Assembly: GCA_021780625.1 (NCBI GenBank)
Contig: JAJXYI010000702.1
Span: forward strand, 1-5,064
Length of the DNA stretch: 5,064 nt
Origin: a bacterium
GTDB taxonomy: Bacteria; Verrucomicrobiota; Verrucomicrobiae; Opitutales; Opitutaceae
Direction: 5' to 3'
The position numbers and the translations under genes were made by a program. Of the stretch, positions 1-5,064 are shown piece by piece. The notes below the pieces were generated by a model. The model had not been told where the DNA came from and searched no databases. It was given only the letters and a program-made list of their open reading frames with translations. The stretch's first letter is position 1; the number at the start of each line of letters is the position of its first letter.

Positions 1-2
1 TT

Positions 3-2048
3 GTGGTGCGGGCCGAGCCCTCCTTCAAGACGCCCGTCAGCTATGAGGAGGCCACCCGCCGCGCCGACGAGCTGCTCGCGAAGATGACGATCCAGCAGAA
101 GATCGAGCTGATCAGCGGGCACCATTCGTTTTACACCAAGGGCTTTCCCGAGCTGGGCATCCCCTCGTTCTACATGTCGGACGCCACCATGGGCGTCCAC
201 ATCCGGCCCAACATCAGCGGCTCGCTCGCGAAATCCACGGCGTTTCCGGCCTCGATCGGCATGGCCGCCACGTGGGACCCGCGGCTGATCGGTGAGGTGG
301 GCCGCAGCATCGGCGAGGAGGCCCGCGCGGGCGGCATCGCGTTCCTGCTCGGACCGGGCATGAACCTGTATCGCCAGTCCCAGGACGGACGCAGCTTCGA
401 GTTCTTCGGCGAGGATCCCCGCCTCTGCGCCGACATGATTTCTCACTACGTCACAGGCGTGCTCGAGACGGGCACGATCCCGACCCTGAAGCACTTCATC
501 GGAAACGAGAGCGACTGGCACCGCCGCACCTCCGACTCCGTCATCGACGAGCGCACGCTGCACGAGGTGTACATGGTTCCCTTCCAGGCCGGCATCGATG
601 CGGGCGCCATGGCGGTCATGACCGCCTACAACCAGCTCAACGGCGAGTGGTGCGGGCAGAGCAACGCCGTCATCCACCAGCTCCTGCGCAAGGATCTCGG
701 GTACAAATGGCTCGTCATGACCGACTGGTGGTCCGTCTGGGACGCCGAGAAGATCATCAAGTCGGGCCAGGACCTGGAGATGCCCGGCGACAAGTTCATC
801 AAGGCCGACGCCTACCGCCTCCTGAAGGAGGGCAAGGTGACCGAAGCCGAGATCGACGGCATGGCCCGCAACATCCTGCGCACCTGCATCGCGGCGGGGC
901 TGATGGACCGCCCGGTGAAGGACACCTATTACCTCGAGCGTTATCCGGAGCATGCCGCGACCGCGCTTGAGACGTCGCGTGAGGCTATCGTCCTGTTGAA
1001 GAACAGCGACCACATGCTTCCGCTCCGCCGCGACGCGAAGGGCACGATCCTGCTGACCGGCACCTTCGTGACCGAGATGGCCCGCGGCGGCGGCTCGGCC
1101 CAGGTCGAGGGGTACGACAACATCACCATGCTCGACGCGCTGAAGTCCGTCTATGGCACGCGTCTCGAGTACGTGGAGAATCCGACCGACGAACAGATCC
1201 GAACGGCCGACGCGGTGCTTCTGAGCACCGGCACACGCGACACCGAGGGCGCCGACCGGCCCTTCGACCTGCCCGCGGACGAGGAGAAGGAGGCGGTCCG
1301 GGTGACTTCGCTCAACCCGCACACCGTCGTGATCGTGAATTCAGGCGGCGGCGTGAACATGAGCGCCTGGAACGACAAGGCCGCGGCCGTCGTCTATGCC
1401 TGGTATCCCGGACAGAACGGTAACCGCGCGCTGGCAGAGATCCTCTGCGGCGAGGTGAACCCCTCCGGCAAGCTGCCCATCTCAATCGAGCGCAGCTTCA
1501 GCGATGCCCCCGGCTATGGCACCACGATGCCCCCGGGCTCGAAATTCTACACCGGCTGGGGTCCCGACAACGACATGTCGCAGCCCATCCACAAGGTCGT
1601 GTATCGCGAGGGCGTGTTCATTGGCTATCGCTGGTATCAGGAAAAAGACATCAAGCCCCTCTATGCCTTCGGCCACGGGCTGTCCTACACGACCTTTGTG
1701 TATTCCAACCTCAGCGTGACGCCCGACCGTCTACGGCCGGACGGCCAGGTGACTGTCCAGTTCACGGTAACCAACACGGGCAAGAGCGAGGGCGCCGAGG
1801 TGGCTCAGCTCTATGTGGGGCAGCCCAAGTGCCCCGTGCCGATGCCGCGCATGGAGCTGAAGGGCTTCTCGCGTGTGATGCTTGCTCCGGGCCAGAGCCA
1901 GGTCGTGACGCTGCGCCTGCTGCCGAGCGATCTCGCCTACTGGGACGTGGCGTCGCACGGCTGGAAAACCGCCCCGGGCCCCGTGCGGCTGTACGTGGGT
2001 GGAGCCTCCGACCAGATCTCGCTGGAGGGCGGTTTCAACCTGAAGTGA
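3..2048 (+). CDS. Glycoside hydrolase family 3 beta-glucosidase-like protein, 5' partial
   Basis: Retaining exo-acting glycosidase, most likely a beta-glucosidase; GH3 also includes beta-xylosidases, so the sugar is not certain. Residue numbers count from the GTG at position 3. The N-terminal barrel spans about 15-300, with the loop GPGMNLYRQSQDGRSFEFF (117-135), KHF (163-165) and HRR (173-175). D241 in VMTDWW is the expected nucleophile. The alpha/beta sandwich domain spans about 325-560, with GGGSAQV (362-368). E415 in TEGADRP is the likely acid/base. A fibronectin III-like C-terminal domain covers about 597-669 (EVAQLYVG, MELKGF). There is no PA14 insert. The GTG at 3 is probably not the true start: the preceding codon ends in TT (Phe, Leu, Ile or Val), and with VVRA-EP it resembles the end of a signal peptide cleaved after Ala, which would make this an exported enzyme (inference). 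About 681 residues are visible, nearly the full family length. Family assignment is certain, specificity is not. Confidence 0.95.
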   Translation: MVRAEPSFKTPVSYEEATRRADELLAKMTIQQKIELISGHHSFYTKGFPELGIPSFYMSDATMGVHIRPNISGSLAKSTAFPASIGMAATWDPRLIGEVGRSIGEEARAGGIAFLLGPGMNLYRQSQDGRSFEFFGEDPRLCADMISHYVTGVLETGTIPTLKHFIGNESDWHRRTSDSVIDERTLHEVYMVPFQAGIDAGAMAVMTAYNQLNGEWCGQSNAVIHQLLRKDLGYKWLVMTDWWSVWDAEKIIKSGQDLEMPGDKFIKADAYRLLKEGKVTEAEIDGMARNILRTCIAAGLMDRPVKDTYYLERYPEHAATALETSREAIVLLKNSDHMLPLRRDAKGTILLTGTFVTEMARGGGSAQVEGYDNITMLDALKSVYGTRLEYVENPTDEQIRTADAVLLSTGTRDTEGADRPFDLPADEEKEAVRVTSLNPHTVVIVNSGGGVNMSAWNDKAAAVVYAWYPGQNGNRALAEILCGEVNPSGKLPISIERSFSDAPGYGTTMPPGSKFYTGWGPDNDMSQPIHKVVYREGVFIGYRWYQEKDIKPLYAFGHGLSYTTFVYSNLSVTPDRLRPDGQVTVQFTVTNTGKSEGAEVAQLYVGQPKCPVPMPRMELKGFSRVMLAPGQSQVVTLRLLPSDLAYWDVASHGWKTAPGPVRLYVGGASDQISLEGGFNLK

Positions 2049-2090
2049 GCCATCCCTGCCTCGCCTGAGCCTGGATTCGGTAGAGGAAAC

Positions 2091-2117
2091 GAACAGAAGC
2101 CTACGAAGGTAACGAAG
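2091..2117 (-). repeat. Nonamer-built intergenic repeat, copy 1
   Basis: Read on the minus strand this 27-bp stretch is three successive 9-mers, CTTCGTTAC, CTTCGTAGG and CTTCTGTTC, each opening with CTTC. It matches copy 2 (2222-2248, plus strand) at 25 of 27 positions, so the two form an inverted pair with a 104-bp spacer. It begins 42 bp after the stop codon of the glycoside hydrolase. A transcript crossing both copies could fold into a 27-bp, nearly perfect stem. Confidence 0.8.
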
Positions 2118-2161
2118 TATCGAGAGGCGGATGGCGCCGGGGTTGGCAGGGCCGAGTCGAT

Positions 2162-2181
2162 GGTTGAAGATTTTCCAAGCC
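2162..2181. other. Imperfect dyad GGTTGAAG...CCAAGCC between the repeat copies
   Basis: GGTTGAA and TTCCAAGCC can pair as a short stem with single-base bulges around a GATT loop. It sits roughly in the middle of the spacer between the two inverted repeat copies and could be the apical hairpin of one larger folded element. No T-tract follows on either strand, so it is not called a terminator by itself. The rest of 2049-2254 shows no gene; the short open frames there have no recognisable motif. Confidence 0.35.
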
Positions 2182-2221
2182 CTCGATGCTCCTGCCCTTG
2201 ATGTCTGCCCACCAAACCGCT

Positions 2222-2248
2222 CTTCGTTCCCTTCGTTGGCTTCTGTTC
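2222..2248 (+). repeat. Nonamer-built intergenic repeat, copy 2
   Basis: Three 9-mers in a row, CTTCGTTCC, CTTCGTTGG and CTTCTGTTC, differing from copy 1 at only two positions and lying in the opposite orientation. It ends six bases before the acetyltransferase stop codon on the facing strand, so it lies in the 3' untranslated region of that gene. The position between two converging genes would suit a bidirectional transcript end or 3'-end stabiliser, but no T-tract supports classical termination. Confidence 0.8.
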
Positions 2249-2254
2249 AGCGAG

Positions 2255-3124
2255 TTATTTGGGCTGAATTCCCGGGGCGGACCGGCCGAGCTCGATCACC
2301 ATGTCGTATTGGTGATCTGAATTCGTGAAGCCGGCCTCGGTGAGCAGGGGCAGCACGGGGCTGTCGGCCGGCTCGTTGACGATGCCGAGGCTGACGTACC
2401 GGTTCTGGAGCGCTTGGATCATGGCGGTGGACGCGCCCGCAGTTTCCCCGTGCAATCTCAGGATCCTCGCGGCGAGGTTTGGCACGTTGACGCAGACCGC
2501 CCAGGCGCGTGCGCCGTCAACGGAGAGTTCAAAGCCCTCCGTGCCCGTCCGCGCGAGCACGCTGGCACGGCTTCGCTGCCAGCAGGCATCGACATCGAAC
2601 AGGCCGGGCGCGCGTGCGAGCGCCGCCTCGGGGGAGATCGACTCGAGCCGGCCCTGCGGCCTGGCGGGCGGATGATCCGCGAGCATGCGCCAGGTCAGGA
2701 CCAGCACCTCGCGCGTGGAGCGAAGTCCTGCGCCCTCGTAGGTGCGGCGGGCCCGGTCGTTTCCGGCGAGCACCTCCAGGCGAAGGCGGCGGGCCCCGGC
2801 AGTGGCCGCGCGCCGGATCATCTCCCGCGCGAGCAGCGAACCGAGCCCCTGGCCGCGAAAGGCGGGCACGACCCCGAAACCACCGCACCAGGCCTCGTCG
2901 CCGCGCAAGGCGACCAGAACCAGTCCTGCCGCCTGGTCGCCGCGCCTCAGCGTGAACGACACGTCGAGCGCGATCGACTCCTCGCGGACCCGCCGGGCGA
3001 GCTGAAAGGCGTCGGTGGCCGCCGGATACGGATAACCCTCGTAACCGGCCGTGAACACCCGCGCGAGATCGCCCAGCGATGACTCGCAGGCGTTGTGGAG
3101 CGTGAATTCGTCGAGATTCGGCAT
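2255..3124 (-). CDS. Tandem GNAT-fold N-acetyltransferase, 289 residues
   Basis: Predicted soluble cytoplasmic acetyl-CoA-dependent acetyltransferase; the acceptor is unknown. The first GNAT domain (about 8-147) has FTAGYEGYPYP (24-34), the acetyl-CoA pyrophosphate loop VVPAFRGQGLGSLLA (85-99) with R90-G-Q-G-L-G95, and LEVLAGNDRARRTYEGAGL (116-134), where N122 and Y129 fit the usual motif B Asn and general-acid Tyr. The C-terminal half (about 160-280) ends in VLPLLTEAGF (257-266) and YDMVIEL (273-279), which looks like a second GNAT-like domain, but it has no R/QxxGxG loop and probably cannot bind acetyl-CoA. The ATG at 3124 is chosen; an in-frame TTG at 3157 would add 11 residues without domain content. 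Neither start has a clear Shine-Dalgarno sequence. The nearest gene upstream on this strand is the glycosyltransferase, 175 bp away, so co-transcription is possible but unproven. Confidence 0.88.
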   Translation of the reverse strand: MPNLDEFTLHNACESSLGDLARVFTAGYEGYPYPAATDAFQLARRVREESIALDVSFTLRRGDQAAGLVLVALRGDEAWCGGFGVVPAFRGQGLGSLLAREMIRRAATAGARRLRLEVLAGNDRARRTYEGAGLRSTREVLVLTWRMLADHPPARPQGRLESISPEAALARAPGLFDVDACWQRSRASVLARTGTEGFELSVDGARAWAVCVNVPNLAARILRLHGETAGASTAMIQALQNRYVSLGIVNEPADSPVLPLLTEAGFTNSDHQYDMVIELGRSAPGIQPK

Positions 3125-3168
3125 CGTCTGGAATTGGCAGCGTGCAGGGCCGTTCAACCTGTATTCAG

Positions 3169-3195
3169 CAGGGGAAGCGAACGAAGTTCACCAGG
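3169..3195 (-). repeat. Degenerate nonamer repeat, copy 3
   Basis: On the minus strand this reads CCTGGTGAA, CTTCGTTCG, CTTCCCCTG. The central 9-mer matches copy 2 at 8 of 9 positions, and the core CTTCGTTCGCTTC matches 12 of 13. Over 27 bp the identity is about 17/27. It lies 45 bp upstream of the acetyltransferase ATG, within the probable leader. Assignment to the family rests mainly on the 13-bp core. Confidence 0.5.
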
Positions 3196-3262
3196 AACCA
3201 CTGAACCCCAGGGGTGAAGCGCCCGGGCCCTGATCTGTGTGTTCGATCAACGAGGTTCATTC

Positions 3263-3289
3263 CTTGGTTGTCGTCGTTTTCCGCTGTTA
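3263..3289 (+). repeat. Degenerate nonamer repeat, copy 4
   Basis: Reads CTTGGTTGT, CGTCGTTTT, CCGCTGTTA and matches copy 2 at about 18 of 27 positions with the same 9-bp phasing. It faces copy 3 in inverted orientation, mirroring the arrangement at 2091-2248. It lies just downstream of the glycosyltransferase stop codon. The match is weak enough that chance is a real alternative. The sequence between copies 3 and 4 also holds a small dyad, TGATC (3231-3235) and GATCA (3245-3249), with no evident function. Confidence 0.35.
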
Positions 3290-3299
3290 ACCGCGTTTG

Positions 3300-4610
3300 T
3301 CACGCCTGAACGGGCCGGCGCGCGGCGGTGTCGAACACGTGTGAGAGGCTTGCGGTGAGATGGCTGGCGGTCATGGGGCGGAAGGCATCCTCGTCGAACG
3401 GGCGGTATTCGCGGCCGCCTGGGTTCCGGAACCAGCCCTCGAGAACCTCCTCCGCCAACCGGTCGATGTCCCCGGGGCCCGAGAAGGTCCAAAGCCTGCC
3501 CGCCCCGACGCTTCGGGTGAACGTGGAGACGAGGCTGTCCTGGTGAAACACGAGGAGCATGGGCCGGCGCGCGAGGATGTAGGGGAAAATCTTGGACGCG
3601 GAATACGTCGGGTCGTTGGAGCCCACTCCGATGAGGGCGTCGGCGTGCGTGAGGTAGTGCAGGGCGTCGAAATAGGGCACGCGGTAGCAGTGCTCATGGA
3701 CATAGTCGGCCACGCCGACCTCGCGCGCGACGGGCATGGCCCACTCGTGTCCGAGCGGGGGCGGGGCGTAGTCCGTGCCGATGAAATGGAAGCGGTGCCG
3801 GCGGGCGGACTCGGGGTCGGTCTGCAGGTGGCGCTTGAAGGCGCGGAAGATGACGTTCATCGCGAACCGCATGTCCGGACCGCAGCGGCCTGTGTAGACG
3901 TGGTGGAAGTTGCCGTCGGAGAAGTCGACGAGCGGGGCGGCGGGCTTGTGCCTGCGGGCGATCTCGAAATCGGCCTCGGAGGAGCCGAAGGGCAGGACGG
4001 CCACCGAGGCGGCGTCGAACCACGGATAGTAACGCGCGAGCATGGGGCCGTAGGACTGGGACACGGCGATAACCCCGGACGCCTCTCGCAGGACCCGTTC
4101 CTCGTGGCGGCGCGCCGTGAGCTGGCTGAGCGTGAACTTGAGCCGGCCCCCGGGCGGACGCGTGCGGGTGTCGCGGTAGTAATCGTTTCGCCAGGGGTCC
4201 TGGTAATCCAGCACGAAGGGCACGCCGAACCGGCGCTTCCAACGCGGGCCCAGCGTGAATGCGCTGAACTGGGTCGTGGTGAAGAACACCAGGTCGAAGC
4301 GTTCGCTGGACAGCAGGCGCTCGCCCGCCGCCGCCAGGGCCCGTCCGCAGCGCCACCACAAGTTCCCGACGCCGGCCCAGCGAGTCCACGCCGGCGGGAT
4401 GCCGCGCACCCGCACAACCCGGATGTCGGAGGGATAAGTCTGCTCCAGAAGTGGGTCGATGACCGCGCCCTCCACCGATTCGGGGGCGAGCGCCAGGACG
4501 ACCGGCTCCCAGCCGTGTTCCCGGTAGTAGGGCAGACCGAGGCGCGCACGCTGAAGGTCGGGCGCATTCACGGGAGCCCAGTGGGGGGATACGATGAGGA
4601 CTCGGCGCAT
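3300..4610 (-). CDS. GT-B fold (GT4-like) glycosyltransferase, 436 residues
   Basis: Predicted cytoplasmic sugar transferase, probably for an exported or surface glycan; donor and acceptor are unknown. The N-terminal Rossmann half opens with VLIVSPHWAPVNAPDLQRAR (4-23), followed by FDLVFFTTTQ (105-114) and VPFVLDYQDPW (130-140), the start typical of GT4-like enzymes. GVIAVSQSY (179-187) marks the linker region. The C-terminal half has HHVYTGRCG (236-244), FHFIGTD (274-280), ADALIGVGSNDPTYSASK (323-340) and IFPYILARRPMLLVF (341-355). In the last segment the SKxFEY signature reads SKIFPY, so the usual ribose-binding Glu is Pro. No transmembrane segment or signal peptide is visible. The ATG at 4610 is chosen because the fold begins there; an in-frame ATG at 4679 would add 23 Arg/Pro-rich residues and has an AAAGG six bases upstream, so it cannot be excluded. 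The strong terminator upstream implies its own promoter, none of which I can identify. Confidence 0.88.
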   Translation of the reverse strand: MRRVLIVSPHWAPVNAPDLQRARLGLPYYREHGWEPVVLALAPESVEGAVIDPLLEQTYPSDIRVVRVRGIPPAWTRWAGVGNLWWRCGRALAAAGERLLSSERFDLVFFTTTQFSAFTLGPRWKRRFGVPFVLDYQDPWRNDYYRDTRTRPPGGRLKFTLSQLTARRHEERVLREASGVIAVSQSYGPMLARYYPWFDAASVAVLPFGSSEADFEIARRHKPAAPLVDFSDGNFHHVYTGRCGPDMRFAMNVIFRAFKRHLQTDPESARRHRFHFIGTDYAPPPLGHEWAMPVAREVGVADYVHEHCYRVPYFDALHYLTHADALIGVGSNDPTYSASKIFPYILARRPMLLVFHQDSLVSTFTRSVGAGRLWTFSGPGDIDRLAEEVLEGWFRNPGGREYRPFDEDAFRPMTASHLTASLSHVFDTAARRPVQA

Positions 4611-4702
4611 GGGTCGTTCGGGGCGTGGCCTGGCTCGGGGAGCGGCCGGGCGCAGACTGGACCAGCAATCCGCGCGCATCTCAAGCCTTTGAGCTTTCAG
4701 CG

Positions 4703-4743
4703 AAAAAGGCGAAGGCCGCCCCCCTCGAGGGGAGGCGGCCTTC
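4703..4743 (-). terminator. Rho-independent terminator of the TonB-domain gene
   Basis: GAAGGCCGCC (4711-4720) pairs perfectly with GGCGGCCTTC (4734-4743). Inside, CCCC (4721-4724) pairs with GGGG (4729-4732) across a TCGA loop, leaving A4733 as a bulge. On the minus strand the stem is followed by GCC and then five T (4707-4703). It starts 15 bases after the stop codon at 4759. There is no T-tract on the plus side, so it works for minus-strand transcription only. Confidence 0.9.
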
Positions 4744-4758
4744 GGAATGAGTGTCGCG

Positions 4759-5064
4759 TCAGGAGGACGTGATCCTGAACGGCAGCACGACGGGCGTGGC
4801 CACCGGCTTCCCGTTGAGGGAGGCCGGTTCGAACTTCCACTCGCTCACCGCGGTGCGGAGAGCGCTCGCGAGGTCGCTGTCGACGTCGGCGGGAACGCTG
4901 ATGTGACTCGGCGTTCCCGTGGCGTCCACGACGAAGCGGACCTTCACGACGGTGGCGGAGGTGTCGCCCCGGATTTCCGGGGAGACGACGGCGACGGGCT
5001 TGGGTAGCGCCGGCCGTCCGGCGTAGGCCTCGACGTAGGACCGCTCGTACGTCGTCGCCGCGTG
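4759..5064 (-). CDS. TonB C-terminal domain protein, 5' partial
   Basis: The frame stays open to the right edge of the window, giving the last 101 residues; an internal GTG at 4947 is not a plausible start because it lies inside the domain. The sequence PKPVAVVSPEI, then VVKVRFVVDATGTPS, then LRTAVSEWKFEPASLNGKPV and VVLPFRI, follows the TonB C-terminal domain pattern (F-x-VD-x-x-G, then W-x-F-x-PA-x-x-G-x-PV, then a final strand). Such domains contact outer-membrane receptors in the periplasm. The 39 residues before it, starting HAATTYERSYVEAYAG, show no proline-rich spacer and no membrane segment. HAATT resembles residues around a signal-peptidase site, so it may be a small secreted single-domain protein rather than a full TonB; this is inference. 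It is closed by the terminator at 4703-4743 and therefore appears to be transcriptionally separate from the glycosyltransferase. Confidence 0.85.
   Translation of the reverse strand, partial: HAATTYERSYVEAYAGRPALPKPVAVVSPEIRGDTSATVVKVRFVVDATGTPSHISVPADVDSDLASALRTAVSEWKFEPASLNGKPVATPVVLPFRITSS

Noticed and set aside
2131..2328. 65-codon plus-strand frame across the convergent gap
   Set aside because: It starts in the repeat spacer and overlaps copy 2 and the acetyltransferase end; no ribosome site or recognisable protein pattern.
2414..3082. 222-codon plus-strand frame opposite the acetyltransferase
   Set aside because: Low-complexity Arg/Gly/Ala/Pro composition and no motif; the GNAT signatures on the other strand explain the region.
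3211..3232. GC-rich palindromic stretch around GCCCGGGC as a possible terminator of the glycosyltransferase
   Set aside because: The palindrome is only 8 bp with no loop, and no T-tract follows on the minus strand.
3244..3249. TTGATC on the minus strand as a -35 box for the acetyltransferase
   Set aside because: No acceptable -10 hexamer at the expected spacing; the sequence there is GC-rich.
3694..4668. 324-codon minus-strand frame overlapping the glycosyltransferase
   Set aside because: It is a frame-shifted shadow of the same gene, rich in Arg, Pro and Ala, without domain motifs.
3360..4772. 470-codon open frame on the plus strand opposite the glycosyltransferase, longer than that gene
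   Set aside because: Its translation is Gly/Arg/Glu/His-rich with no recognisable motif and it mirrors the minus-strand codons, as commonly occurs in GC-rich DNA. It also runs through the terminator and into the TonB-domain stop region, while the minus strand shows clear family motifs.

Overview
The window is GC-rich throughout its genes and carries four protein-coding genes, two of them cut by the window edges, plus one clear transcription terminator and two pairs of unusual short repeats between genes. The presence of a TonB C-terminal domain points to a Gram-negative-type cell envelope. The gene set and the style of the intergenic repeats (CTTCGTT/CTTCTGTTC nonamers) suggest a free-living, carbohydrate-degrading bacterium, possibly of the Verrucomicrobiota (Opitutaceae-like). 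This assignment is an inference from general impression and could be wrong.

Layout: positions 3-2048 (+) encode most of a family 3 glycoside hydrolase whose N-terminus lies before the window. It converges on a 289-residue tandem GNAT acetyltransferase (2255-3124, -). The 206-bp convergent gap holds two copies of a 27-bp element in opposite orientation, 25/27 identical. Upstream of the acetyltransferase a 175-bp gap holds two much more degenerate copies, again in opposite orientation. Beyond it lies a GT-B type glycosyltransferase (3300-4610, -). Upstream of that is a strong rho-independent terminator (4703-4743, -) serving a TonB C-terminal domain protein (4759-5064, -) that runs off the right edge.

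How the genes relate: the three minus-strand genes do not form a tight operon. The terminator isolates the TonB-domain gene from the glycosyltransferase, and 175 bp separate the glycosyltransferase from the acetyltransferase. The hydrolase probably releases sugars from oligosaccharides outside the cytoplasm. The glycosyltransferase probably contributes to a surface or exported glycan. The acetyltransferase substrate cannot be deduced. No phage, transposase, CRISPR, tRNA or rRNA was seen. I found no convincing new multi-gene system. The feature most worth a second look is the paired nonamer-built repeat on either side of the acetyltransferase gene.
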